NCBI GenBank assembly: GCA_964540025.1
Contig: CAZIKQ010000020.1
Coordinates: forward strand, 1 to 30,437
DNA: 30,437 nt
Source: RGIG250 sp964540025
GTDB lineage: Bacteria > Bacillota > Negativicutes > Selenomonadales > Selenomonadaceae
Direction: 5' to 3'
Within the stretch, counting starts at the first letter, position 1. Each line of letters opens with the position of its first letter. The translations under genes were made by a program, and so were the position numbers. The notes beneath the pieces are model-generated. The model saw only the letters and a program-made list of their open reading frames with translations, had not been told where the DNA came from and did not search any database. This document shows, piece by piece, positions 16,483 to 24,250 of this stretch.

Positions 16483-18975
16483 TTAAAGGCCGAAAGGCTT
16501 CATTGAATTCAATGATTCCAAAGGCTCCGAATTTTGCGGGTCCTGGATATTCAGCGAGCTGATCCGCCAGATATACCTTGCGTATTCCCTGATCGTCCGG
16601 TCAGAGGAGAAGAACCCGGAACCGGCGATATTTATCGTGGATGATTTCAGCCAGGCATCCCGCTGAACGTAGCGGCGGGCAATCTCCTCGTGAGCCTCCC
16701 GGTACGATTCAAAATCCTTCAGGATGAAGAATTCATCATTGAGCTTCAGCAGGTACTCCCTGAGAGATCTGAAATCTCCGTAGGCGCCGTCCGTCAGCTG
16801 GTCCACCACCCGGTGGATGGTGGCGTTGTTGTTGTACTCGTCCCAGGGGGAATAGTTGCCGTTCCGGTAGAAGCCGATGACCTCCTCCGCCCTGAGGCCG
16901 AAAATAACGCAGTTTTCATGGCCGACGATACTACAGATTTCCACATTGGCCCCGTCCATGGTCCCCAGGGTAATGGCCCCGTTCATCATGAACTTCATGT
17001 TTCCAGTGCCGGAGGCCTCCTTGCTGGCGGTGGAAATCTGCTCGCTTACGTCGGCGGCCGGATAGGTGATTTCCCCGATAGACACGCCGAAATTCACCAG
17101 GAACACGACCTTCATCCTGTCCCGCACCTGCTGGTCATTATTTATCTTATTGGCCACCGCGTTGATCAGGCGGATTGTCTCCTTGGCGATGTAGTAACCG
17201 GGCGCCGCCTTGCCTCCAAAGAAATATGTAACCGGCTCTATCTCGTAGCTGGAATCATTTTTCAGCCGATCATACTGGTACATCACGTGGAGAATGTTCA
17301 TCAGCTGCCGCTTGTAGGAGTGGATCCGCTTTACCTGAATGTCGAAGATAGACCCCGGGTCAACGGTAATGCCATTGACTTTGGCCACATAGGCCGCCAG
17401 CTCCTCCTTGCGCTTATTCTTCACCTGAGCCAGCTTTTCCCGGAAGCCGCCGTCATCGGCAAAGGGCTTCAGGTCGGACAGCCGCTCCGGCTCCCGGCGC
17501 CAATTGGTGGATATGGTCTCGTCCAGCAGCTCCGACAGCTGGGGATTGGCCGCGATGAGCCAGCGGCGGTGAGTGATGCCGTTCGTCTTATTGTTGAACT
17601 TGCCGGGATAAAATTCGTTGAAGGCCTTCATGGTCTCCCGGCGCAGTATTTCCGAATGGATCTTGGCCACGCCGTTTACGCTGTGGCTGCCTACTACCGC
17701 CAGCCTCGCCATGTGGACGTTCCCGTCCTCAATTATGGACATCGCCCGCACCCGCTCCTCATCACCGGGATAACGGCGGCGGACGTCGATGAGGAACCGG
17801 CGGTTTATCTCCTCGATGATCATATACAGGCGGGGCACTACCCGCTGCACCATATCCACCGGCCACTTTTCCAAAGCCTCCGGCAGGATGGTGTGATTGG
17901 TATAGGCGATCATCCGGTGGGTAGTCTCCCAGGCCGTCTCCCATTCCATTCCCTGTTCGTCCACCAGAATGCGCATTATTTCCGCAACGCAGAGAGCGGG
18001 ATGGGTATCGTTGATATGGATCTCCACCCGGTCTGGCAGCTGGACGGGCTTTACCCCGTCCTTAAAGTGATGGTTAAAGATACTCTGAATACCGGCGGAG
18101 ACGAGGAAATACTCCTGTATGAGCCGGAGCGTCCTGCCCTCGTGGGTATTATCGTTGGGATACAGGAACTTGGTGATATTCTGCACGGAATCGTAATACC
18201 GGTGATTTTCTTCCACCTGCTCCTGGGTCATTACCATACTGGACTGGAAGTCCTCGTCGACCTCGCTGTTCCACAGCCGGAGCGTGTTTACGGTGGAATT
18301 TTCATAACCCACAACGGGCACGTCATAGGGCACCGCCAGAATGTTCTGGCCACCTTCATGCACCAGCTTCAGGGAGCCGTCCTCCTGCTCCTTCATGTAA
18401 GCGATGCCCCCGAAGTGGACGTGAACGGATTTATCCGGCTTGCGGTATTCCCAGGCATAGGAATTTTTCATCCAGTTATCGGGAATTTCCACCTGATTGC
18501 CGTCTAAGATATGCTGCTCGAACAGGCCGTAGCGGTAGCGGATGGTGCAACCGTGTCCCGGCAGGCCCAGAGAGGCCAGGGAATCGATGAAGCCCGCAGC
18601 CAGCCGGCCGAGGCCCCCGTTTCCCAAACCGGCATCCCGCTCCTCGTTAATGAGATCATCCAAATCGAACCCCAGCTCTTTGAGCTGTTTCTCCACATCC
18701 TGACGAATGCCCAGATTCACCAGATTTGAATTAAGGAGCCGCCCCAGAAGGAATTCTACCGAAAAATAATAAACCTGCCTTACTCCCCGATCCTTGTACT
18801 CCCGGTTCGTCTTGATCCAGTTTTCCGATATGTACTGCTTTACGGTAGCCGCCAGGGTCTGGTACAGTTCCCCCTTGCTCAGCTCCTCCAGATCCCGGCC
18901 AAAAATTGTCCTGGCCGTTATCATGAACCGCCCCTTAAAGTCTTTCATCCGCGGTTTCCTAGTTTTCCCAGTCAA
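16483..18975 (-). CDS. glgP: glycogen/alpha-glucan phosphorylase
   Basis: GT35 phosphorylase of 830 residues that releases glucose-1-phosphate from non-reducing ends. The pyridoxal-phosphate site is intact: EASGTGNMKFMMNGA with K661. Other family blocks are GNGGLGRLAAGFIDS, HINDTHPALCVAEIMR, NKTNGITHRRWL and RIHSYKRQLMN. The N terminus lacks the phosphorylation and AMP regions of animal enzymes. TTG 18975 is chosen because GGGAGGG lies six bases before it; the internal ATG 18948 has no binding site. It sits between glgD (30 bases) and glgB (24 bases), so breakdown and synthesis enzymes are made from the same message, implying control at enzyme level. Confidence 0.96.
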   Translation of the reverse strand: MTGKTRKPRMKDFKGRFMITARTIFGRDLEELSKGELYQTLAATVKQYISENWIKTNREYKDRGVRQVYYFSVEFLLGRLLNSNLVNLGIRQDVEKQLKELGFDLDDLINEERDAGLGNGGLGRLAAGFIDSLASLGLPGHGCTIRYRYGLFEQHILDGNQVEIPDNWMKNSYAWEYRKPDKSVHVHFGGIAYMKEQEDGSLKLVHEGGQNILAVPYDVPVVGYENSTVNTLRLWNSEVDEDFQSSMVMTQEQVEENHRYYDSVQNITKFLYPNDNTHEGRTLRLIQEYFLVSAGIQSIFNHHFKDGVKPVQLPDRVEIHINDTHPALCVAEIMRILVDEQGMEWETAWETTHRMIAYTNHTILPEALEKWPVDMVQRVVPRLYMIIEEINRRFLIDVRRRYPGDEERVRAMSIIEDGNVHMARLAVVGSHSVNGVAKIHSEILRRETMKAFNEFYPGKFNNKTNGITHRRWLIAANPQLSELLDETISTNWRREPERLSDLKPFADDGGFREKLAQVKNKRKEELAAYVAKVNGITVDPGSIFDIQVKRIHSYKRQLMNILHVMYQYDRLKNDSSYEIEPVTYFFGGKAAPGYYIAKETIRLINAVANKINNDQQVRDRMKVVFLVNFGVSIGEITYPAADVSEQISTASKEASGTGNMKFMMNGAITLGTMDGANVEICSIVGHENCVIFGLRAEEVIGFYRNGNYSPWDEYNNNATIHRVVDQLTDGAYGDFRSLREYLLKLNDEFFILKDFESYREAHEEIARRYVQRDAWLKSSTINIAGSGFFSSDRTIREYARYIWRISSLNIQDPQNSEPLESLNSMKPFGL

Positions 18976-19005
18976 AAGAATCCCTCCCGAAATAAAACCC
19001 GTCAG

Positions 19006-20115
19006 TTAAATCGTAATACCCTTGCCGATAATCATCGGATAATTAAAAGCCCCGCTGAGGCGCTTATCCCCCGTTATGGTCACATTTTTATCTAAAATCG
19101 AGTTGGCGATATGTACCCCGGCCTGAATGACGGCCCCCTGCATGACAACGCAGTTCTGGACAACGGCCCCTTCTTCGATCGTCACTCCCCGGAAAATGAC
19201 GCTGTGGTCTACCTTACCCCGGATGATGCAGCCGTTGGCCGCCAGAGTATCGCTGACCTCCGCGGTGGATTTGTATTCTACCGGAGCCCGGTCCCGCATC
19301 TTCGTGTAGATGGGGCGCTCTCCCATGAACAGCTCCTCCCACACCGCCGGCTCCAGCATCTCCATGCTCACCCGGTAATAGGTCATGGTGGAGCTGACGG
19401 TCACGGCATAACCGGTATGCTCGTAACCTACCGCAACGTACTTATCCCCCACGGTCATCAGGGCGTCCCGCAGGAAATCGATCCCGCCCCGCTCGTAAGC
19501 GGAAGCCACCAAATCCACATACACTGACTTCTTCATCAGGTAGATGCCCAGCCCCACGTTATCCCCGGCCTTCACCGAGGGCCTGAAAGCAATATCCGTC
19601 ACCACGTTCGAACCCAGGGCCACGGTGATCAGCGCCCCGGGCTCATCCTTATCGGCTCTTGCTCTGGTGTAAACCGCCACTATATCCGCTCCGGACTCCC
19701 GCAGGCAGTCGTACACGGAAAGGAAATCCATGTTGTAGACGATATCCCCGCCCACCAGAAGTATATACTCTTCGTCGCTCTGATTGACGAAATCGATATT
19801 GTCGTAGGCGCTGGCGATATTTCCCCGGCGGCTCCGCTCCCCTTCAAAGATGGGCGGAAGATAGGAAAGCCCCTTGCGTTTTCTCGCCAGATCCCAATCC
19901 TTGCCGCTTCGGACGTGATCCAGCAGGGAGCGGGCCCGGGTGGGCAGCATGATGCCCACGTTATCTATGCCGGAATTGACCAGACAGGACAGGCTGAAAT
20001 CTATCAGCCGGTACCGGCTGGCAATGGGGATTGCTCCAATGGGCCGCTTGGCCGTAAATTCTTTTATCCGGGAATCATCCTGAACGAGGCTGATTATCCC
20101 CATTATTCTCTTCAT
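19006..20115 (-). CDS. glgD: glucose-1-phosphate adenylyltransferase regulatory subunit GlgD
   Basis: A 369-residue GlgC paralogue. The fold is that of a nucleotidyltransferase plus left-handed beta-helix (hexapeptide repeats from about residue 280), but the phosphate-binding loop GGxGxRL is replaced by ISLVQDDSRIKEF, so it is unlikely to be catalytic alone. IPIASRYRLIDFSLSCLVNSGIDNVGI is the GlgD counterpart of the GlgC substrate region (positions about 28-54). In Bacillota GlgD forms a heterotetramer with GlgC and raises its activity. ATG overlaps the glgC stop (ATGA), so the two subunits are translationally coupled, as expected for a stoichiometric complex. Confidence 0.95.
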   Translation of the reverse strand: MKRIMGIISLVQDDSRIKEFTAKRPIGAIPIASRYRLIDFSLSCLVNSGIDNVGIMLPTRARSLLDHVRSGKDWDLARKRKGLSYLPPIFEGERSRRGNIASAYDNIDFVNQSDEEYILLVGGDIVYNMDFLSVYDCLRESGADIVAVYTRARADKDEPGALITVALGSNVVTDIAFRPSVKAGDNVGLGIYLMKKSVYVDLVASAYERGGIDFLRDALMTVGDKYVAVGYEHTGYAVTVSSTMTYYRVSMEMLEPAVWEELFMGERPIYTKMRDRAPVEYKSTAEVSDTLAANGCIIRGKVDHSVIFRGVTIEEGAVVQNCVVMQGAVIQAGVHIANSILDKNVTITGDKRLSGAFNYPMIIGKGITI

Positions 20116-21272
20116 GGCGTTTCCTCCCCCAAGTCCTGACCGCAGCCGGCCTTTACGACTTCGCCCTCGGCCACCACGGCGATTTTTCCCGGCTGCCCCT
20201 TCACCACCGCTCCCGGCTCCACCACAGCCCGGGACGCCATTATGGCGTATTCCACCCGAGCCCCCTCGCCGATCTTTGCGTTGGGCATCACCACCGAGTT
20301 GACCACCTGGCTGTTCCTGGCTACCCGCACCCCGGAGAACACGACGGAACCGATAACGGACCCAAGAATCTGGGCTCCCTCGCCGACTATCGCCCGGCTG
20401 ACCTTTGCCTCCCGGCCCACGTAGTGGGGCGGCATGGACGGACTGTTGGAGTACATCTGCCAGGCCCCGTCGGGATCGATGGGGGGCTCATCCTCCAACA
20501 TATCCATATTCGCCTGCCACAGGCTCTCAATCGTCCCCACATCCTTCCAGTATCCTTCGTAGGCGTAAGAGAACATCCGGGCCTGATCCGCCAGCATTTT
20601 GGGAATTATATCTTTGCCGAAATCGTGGCTGGAGCTCTCCAGCTTTGCGTCGGCTTCGAGATATTTCACCAGAAAATCCTTGTTGAAGATGTAAATTCCC
20701 ATGGAGGCCAGGTTGCTCTTCGGCTGCGGGGGCTTCTCCTCAAACTCGACGATCCGGCCCGACTCATCGGTGTTCATTATGCCGAAGCGGGGCGCCTCCT
20801 CCCAGGGAACCTCAAACACGCCGATAGTCGCCTCCGCCCCGTTGGCGATATGGCTGTCCAGCATCTTTGAGTAATCCATGGTGTAGATATGGTCGCCGGA
20901 GAGGATCAGGACGTACTGCGGATCGGACATCTCGATGAAATTTATATTCTGATAGACCGCATCCGCCGTTCCCGAATACCACTCCGCCCCCTTCTCCCGG
21001 GCGTAAGGCGGAAGGATGAAAACGCCGCCGTCGTGCCGGTCAAGGTCCCAGGCCCGGCCGGTCCCCAGATAGTTATTCAGCTCCAGGGGACGGTACTGGG
21101 TCAGCACGCCCACCCGCTTAATGCCGGAATTGGCGCAGTTGGACAGAGGAAAGTCGATAATTCGATACTTCCCACCAAACATTACCGCTGGCTTTGCCAC
21201 CGACTTCGTCAGAACGCCGAGACGGCTCCCCTGACCACCGGCCAGAATCAAGGCCAGACATTCGATCTTCAT
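20112..21272 (-). CDS. glgC: glucose-1-phosphate adenylyltransferase catalytic subunit
   Basis: A 386-residue enzyme making ADP-glucose from ATP and glucose-1-phosphate, the committed step of glycogen synthesis. LILAGGQGSRLGVLT (residues 8-22) is the intact nucleotide loop, followed by KPAVMFGGKYRIIDFPLSN, LSGDHIYTMDY and VEFEEKPPQPKS (glucose-1-phosphate site), then a C-terminal beta-helix. ATG 21272 is favoured over 21305 because AGGAGGG sits six or seven bases before it and the family starts here. It is the first gene of the cluster. No convincing promoter was found: the upstream 100 bases are AT-rich with TGATATATA near 21290, but no matching -35. Confidence 0.96.
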   Translation of the reverse strand: MKIECLALILAGGQGSRLGVLTKSVAKPAVMFGGKYRIIDFPLSNCANSGIKRVGVLTQYRPLELNNYLGTGRAWDLDRHDGGVFILPPYAREKGAEWYSGTADAVYQNINFIEMSDPQYVLILSGDHIYTMDYSKMLDSHIANGAEATIGVFEVPWEEAPRFGIMNTDESGRIVEFEEKPPQPKSNLASMGIYIFNKDFLVKYLEADAKLESSSHDFGKDIIPKMLADQARMFSYAYEGYWKDVGTIESLWQANMDMLEDEPPIDPDGAWQMYSNSPSMPPHYVGREAKVSRAIVGEGAQILGSVIGSVVFSGVRVARNSQVVNSVVMPNAKIGEGARVEYAIMASRAVVEPGAVVKGQPGKIAVVAEGEVVKAGCGQDLGEETP

Positions 21273-21366
21273 AGAGCTCCCTCCTAAAAAATATATATCA
21301 GGCATTTTTATTTATCGGCTGCCCTGTTTTTTATTCGCGTTACCGGAACACAGCCCGGCCTGTTGC

Positions 21367-21382
21367 CTCCCCTGGAGGGGAG
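21367..21382. repeat. palindromic repeat unit (CTCCCCTGGAGGGGAG)
   Basis: A perfect 16-base palindrome 19 bases before the larger inverted-repeat element. It is a variant of the CTCCCCTACAGGGGAG unit. Confidence 0.65.
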
Positions 21383-21400
21383 ACGCCCGCGCCACTCTAA

Positions 21401-21526
21401 GCCTCCCCCGTAGGGGAGGTGGTCGAAGGCCGCAGGCCGAAGACCGGAGGGGTGAAGATCAGCCGAGAGGTTTACTTATGTCACCCCTCAGTCGGCTACG
21501 CCAACATCTCCCCTACAGGGGAGCCT
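21401..21526. repeat. MITE-like inverted-repeat element
   Basis: The left arm starts with CCTCCCCCGTAGGGGAGG (21402-21419) and ends CCGGAGGGGTGA; the right arm (about 21481-21526) is its imperfect reverse complement, from TCACCCCTCAGTCGG to CTCCCCTACAGGGGAG. Each arm end is itself palindromic, so the element folds as nested hairpins. Length is about 126 bases with no coding potential. Similar GGGGAGG...CGAAGGCC repeats occur, as I recall, between genes in many Bacillota; no family name is assigned. Degenerate pieces appear at 4-22, 23174-23192 and 24675-24690. Confidence 0.65.
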
Positions 21527-21658
21527 GTTTGTCTCTTTCATCACAGAAAAATCAACAGATTCACTCAAGTTGTTTATTCTATGTTCCCGTTGTATTTCCT
21601 GCTTTTTCTTCAAAAGCCTTGCAAATTTTCCGAAGGAATTTCCGCCGGAAAATTTCCG

Positions 21659-21708
21659 AAAAAAGACGCCGGGAAAAATGACTGCTCATTTTTCCCGGCG
21701 TCTTTTTT
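21659..21708. terminator. 23-bp perfect hairpin terminator
   Basis: Arms 21659-21681 and 21686-21708 are perfectly complementary around the loop CTGC, beginning AAAAAAGACGCC and ending GGCGTCTTTTTT. T runs occur on both strands. It closes the aminotransferase transcript (minus strand, stop 18 bases away) and insulates it from glgC. Confidence 0.9.
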
Positions 21709-21726
21709 ATAAGCTCTGATAAAATT

Positions 21727-22971
21727 TTATTGACCAACCGCGGCCATTGCCTTCTTAATCTTTTGAGCCATCCCCTTCATCTTTGCCTTGGAAACGGCGC
21801 AGACAGCCACCCGCACGCCCTTCTTCAGCGGAACGGCGAAAATTAAATCATCGTGGAGCTTATCGCAGACAGCTCCCGGATCAACCGAAGGAATGGAGAG
21901 GAAGAAGCCGGCCTTGTAAGGCAAAGCATTCAGGCCGCAGGCCTTCGCCTCATCCATGAAGATCGCTCCCCGCTGCTTGATGATCTCATAGTATTCAGCC
22001 CGCTCCTTCTCGAACTGAGCCAGAAGCGCCTTATCCTGCTGAATGGTGGTGAGAACCGTCATTGCCCCCCGGTTGCAGTTGGACCAGGTAGCCCGGCTGG
22101 AGAAGTTGACGGCAGCGGAGAATTCCTCAATGACCGCCTTTGACTGGCTGAGGCCGATAATCGCCCCGCAGCGCTGGCCGTACATGGTATAGCCCTTGGA
22201 CATGGAAAAGGCAAAGAGGATCATCACGTTCTCCGGCATCCCCTCAAACTGCTTCATGAACCTTCTCGTCTCATTTTTCTCCCCGGCGTAATCGATGTAG
22301 GCAATATCTACGAGAACCGTCAGCTTCTTGCCCTTGGCGGCCTGGGCCTTCACCACCTCGACGACCTGTCCCCACTCCGCCTCGCTGAGGCTGTAGCCGG
22401 TGGGATTATGGGCCGGGGTATTGATAATCACCAGGAGAGAATCCTGTTTTTTCAACAGCTCCTCCACCTTAGCGGTGAAACCCTCAATGTTGAATTTCTG
22501 CTCTGCATCGAACAGCTCATAAGTGGCCAGCTTGCGGCCCTGTTCCTGACAGAGCACGCTGTAGGGCCCCCAGTACCAGTCGCTGGTGAGAACCTCATCG
22601 CCGACCTCCGAATAGTTGGCGATGGCGTGATGGATCGCTCCGGTGCCCCCGGCGGTAGCGCAGGAAGCGGTGTAACCCTGGGGACGCATATCGGCGAAAG
22701 TCAGGTCGATCACCGTATCGAGGTAGCCCGGCAGACCGGCAATGGGCGCATAGGCGATGGCATCGGTAATGGGGAGAGCGTGGAACACCTTTTCCATGGT
22801 AGGAATGCAGGCAAGCTTCTCCGCTTCATCCATGATGGCCCCGATGGTGGCGTTGGTTACCTTGTCCGCGCCCACCCTGGCCGCGGCGGCCTGACAGGCG
22901 GCGCTGGCTCCGAAAATCGCATCGCTGAGCTTCTTGCTTGCGGCATGACTTGCTACCATTGAAAAAGACAT
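21727..22971 (-). CDS. class I/II (aromatic-type) aminotransferase
   Basis: A 414-residue fold-type I pyridoxal-phosphate enzyme. The Schiff-base lysine is K259 in AFSMSKGYTMYGQRCG; N189 in AHNPTGYSL, D222 and Y225 in VDIAYIDY are the usual cofactor contacts, and TAGGTGAIHHA is the phosphate-binding segment. Overall layout is that of aspartate/aromatic aminotransferases, probably moving amino groups between aromatic or dicarboxylic amino acids and 2-oxoglutarate; the exact substrate cannot be read. ATG 22971 (MSFSMVASHA) has GGGAGG seven bases upstream; the longer frame adds 21 unlike residues. It is monocistronic, with its own promoter and a strong terminator. Confidence 0.85.
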   Translation of the reverse strand: MSFSMVASHAASKKLSDAIFGASAACQAAAARVGADKVTNATIGAIMDEAEKLACIPTMEKVFHALPITDAIAYAPIAGLPGYLDTVIDLTFADMRPQGYTASCATAGGTGAIHHAIANYSEVGDEVLTSDWYWGPYSVLCQEQGRKLATYELFDAEQKFNIEGFTAKVEELLKKQDSLLVIINTPAHNPTGYSLSEAEWGQVVEVVKAQAAKGKKLTVLVDIAYIDYAGEKNETRRFMKQFEGMPENVMILFAFSMSKGYTMYGQRCGAIIGLSQSKAVIEEFSAAVNFSSRATWSNCNRGAMTVLTTIQQDKALLAQFEKERAEYYEIIKQRGAIFMDEAKACGLNALPYKAGFFLSIPSVDPGAVCDKLHDDLIFAVPLKKGVRVAVCAVSKAKMKGMAQKIKKAMAAVGQ

Positions 22972-23088
22972 TGTTGTATCCTCCCTGAAATCACAAAATT
23001 TAACAGCTGAAAGACGTCTCCTGCTGCGCTTCAACCAGCGGCGCTATAAAAATAAAAACTGCAACCGGAGACTCAAAGTTACCTGCAT

Positions 23089-23116
23089 AGCATAACATAG
23101 AGAGAAAAAAAGTCAA
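23089..23116 (-). promoter_or_regulatory. putative promoter of the aminotransferase gene
   Basis: On the minus strand TTGACT (23116-23111), a 16-base T-rich spacer and TATGCT (23094-23089) with an upstream TGT give an extended -10 promoter. The leader to the start codon is about 110 bases; I saw no clear T-box or attenuator in it. Confidence 0.55.
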
Positions 23117-23173
23117 TGTGACAGTCCCATGTCTATTGTATACTTTTGCAGCAGAGAAACCACAACCCCGAAG

Positions 23174-23192
23174 CCTCCCCTGCAGGTGAGCC
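23174..23192. repeat. degenerate palindromic repeat unit
   Basis: CCTCCCCTGCAGGTGAGCC is a one-mismatch relative of the palindromic unit described at 21402-21526. It lies between the aminotransferase promoter and the end of yafQ. Confidence 0.5.
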
Positions 23193-23221
23193 TGTGCAAC
23201 CGATTAGAAGTTACTCAATCT

Positions 23222-23500
23222 TCAAAATAAATCACCGTGGGAGCCCGTCCTGATCAATTTCAAAATCAAGGTTTCCTGTACGACTTTATAAATAAGCAGC
23301 CAATCCGGTTCAATGTGACATTCACGCATATCCTTATAGTTTCTCGAATTGATAAGCGCGTGATCTCGGCAGGATGCCGGCAGCGGGCGTTCACTGCACA
23401 GCATGGCGATCACATTTTCCAGCTTCCTCGGATCGAAGCCCCGCCTGACCGCCCTTTTATAATCCTTTTTGAATTGCCCCGTGAATATCGGTTTAAGCAT
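23222..23500 (-). CDS. yafQ: type II toxin, YafQ family (RelE/ParE superfamily)
   Basis: A 92-residue ribosome-dependent mRNA interferase. FTGQFKKDYKRAVRRG is the family N terminus and LIRTGSHGDLF the C-terminal signature. H47, H62, D66 and H88 line up with catalytic positions H50, H63, D67 and H87 of E. coli YafQ, so the toxin looks intact. Its ATG overlaps the end of the antitoxin gene by eight bases, the normal coupled order antitoxin then toxin. It would cleave mRNA on the ribosome when the antitoxin is degraded. Confidence 0.93.
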   Translation of the reverse strand: MLKPIFTGQFKKDYKRAVRRGFDPRKLENVIAMLCSERPLPASCRDHALINSRNYKDMRECHIEPDWLLIYKVVQETLILKLIRTGSHGDLF

Positions 23501-23759
23501 TCAGGGCCTCCATCAGATCCGCCACGCTGTCAAAAGGTCCGTAGATATCCTCATCCTTTTCCGCCGCTTCCATGGCCGCATAAGTAGCCGCGTTTGGTTC
23601 ATCAGTTTTTACCTCAAAGGGGAGACCGTGATGACGGAGCGCCTGTCGGTAAAAAATCCCCGTTGCCGTGCTTAAATCCAGCCCGAGGGACTTAAATAAT
23701 GCAGCGGCTTGCGCTTTCAGCTCCGGTTCCATTCGCAGCGTCATATTTTCTTTTGCCAT
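23493..23759 (-). CDS. dinJ: type II antitoxin, RelB/DinJ family
   Basis: An 88-residue antitoxin. The N terminus (TLRMEPELKAQAAALFKSLG) forms a ribbon-helix-helix DNA-binding domain and the acidic C terminus (DEDIYGPFDSVADLMEAL) would wrap around YafQ. Length and order match DinJ. ATG 23759 is preceded by AAAGGAG at nine bases. It should repress its own promoter through the palindrome at 23801-23814, with the toxin as co-repressor. Confidence 0.92.
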   Translation of the reverse strand: MAKENMTLRMEPELKAQAAALFKSLGLDLSTATGIFYRQALRHHGLPFEVKTDEPNAATYAAMEAAEKDEDIYGPFDSVADLMEALNA

Positions 23760-23796
23760 AAAAAAGTACTCCTTTCTCCTCAGTTATTCCAGCTTG

Positions 23797-23825
23797 ATTA
23801 TATTATGAATAATAATGCTTTGCAA
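23797..23825 (-). promoter_or_regulatory. promoter and palindromic operator of dinJ-yafQ
   Basis: On the minus strand TTGCAA (23825-23820), a 17-base spacer and a perfect TATAAT (23802-23797). The spacer contains the palindrome TATTAT-GA-ATAATA (plus-strand 23801-23814), so a ribbon-helix-helix dimer bound there would block RNA polymerase directly. Confidence 0.7.
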
Positions 23826-23900
23826 TCATATTGCAAATACATTTTGATAGATTGTAAAGTGAACCTGCTCAAGCCAATCTACAGAGAAACCAAAACTCAA

Positions 23901-23926
23901 AGCCGCTCCGAAGTATCGGAGCGGCT
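23901..23926 (-). terminator. hairpin after higA
   Basis: AGCCGCTCCGA and TCGGAGCGGCT pair perfectly around AGTA. On the minus strand the stem is followed by TTTGAGTTTTGG, a broken T run, so it probably ends the higBA transcript before the dinJ promoter. Confidence 0.6.
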
Positions 23927-23962
23927 AAAAAATTCATCTTGTTTTTCCTGACGGCGAGTAAT

Positions 23963-24250
23963 TCAAAGGCCCACGGGAGAAAATTCAAGTTTCACTTTCA
24001 TTCCCATGCCCGCCGCCAACCGTCTAAGGGTTCTCAGGGAGGGGTTGGCATTACCATTTTCCAGTTTACTGATATCTGCCTGGGCGATGCCGGTTTTTTC
24101 AGCCAGCTGCCTTTGCGTCAGACCGCTGCGTTTTCTTGCGTCAATTATTGCCTGAATAATGATAAATTCATCTTCCAATGCTTCATATTCCGCCTTAAAG
24201 GCCGGATCTTGAAGCTGCTGGTCAAGGTATTCTCTAAACTCGCTCATCAT
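23963..24250 (-). CDS. HigA-type antitoxin (XRE helix-turn-helix)
   Basis: About 95 residues. The second half is a Cro/CI helix-turn-helix: SGLTQRQLAEKTGIAQADIS followed by KLENGNANPSLRTLRRLAAG, and ends with a short hydrophobic tail. The start lies among GTG 24253, ATG 24250 and ATG 24247; ATG 24250 overlaps the toxin stop as TGATG and has AAAGGGG five bases upstream. Gene order toxin then antitoxin is the HigBA arrangement. The antitoxin seems intact, so it can still bind its operator although the toxin frame upstream is broken. Confidence 0.85.
   Translation of the reverse strand: MMSEFREYLDQQLQDPAFKAEYEALEDEFIIIQAIIDARKRSGLTQRQLAEKTGIAQADISKLENGNANPSLRTLRRLAAGMGMKVKLEFSPVGL

Larger units (their letters stand above)
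21273..21726. other. gene-free interval holding a MITE-like element and terminator
   Basis: The interval between glgC and the aminotransferase gene contains, in order, the AT-rich glgC leader, two palindromic repeat units, the inverted-repeat element at 21401-21526, a 10-bp inverted repeat (AAATTTTCCG at 21623-21632, CGGAAAATTT at 21646-21655), and a strong terminator. The short open frames here run through the repeat and have no coding character. Confidence 0.7.

Noticed and set aside
16690..18507. 605-codon open frame opposite glgP
   Set aside because: Antisense shadow of a gene with all family motifs; no binding site or domain seen.
21312..21319. GCCGATAA (minus strand) upstream of glgC, as in sigma-28 promoters
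   Set aside because: No TAAA-type -35 box at the required 15-base distance; treated as chance.
21419..21712. 97-codon open frame in the glgC upstream interval
   Set aside because: It runs straight through the inverted-repeat element and the terminator and has no ribosome binding site.
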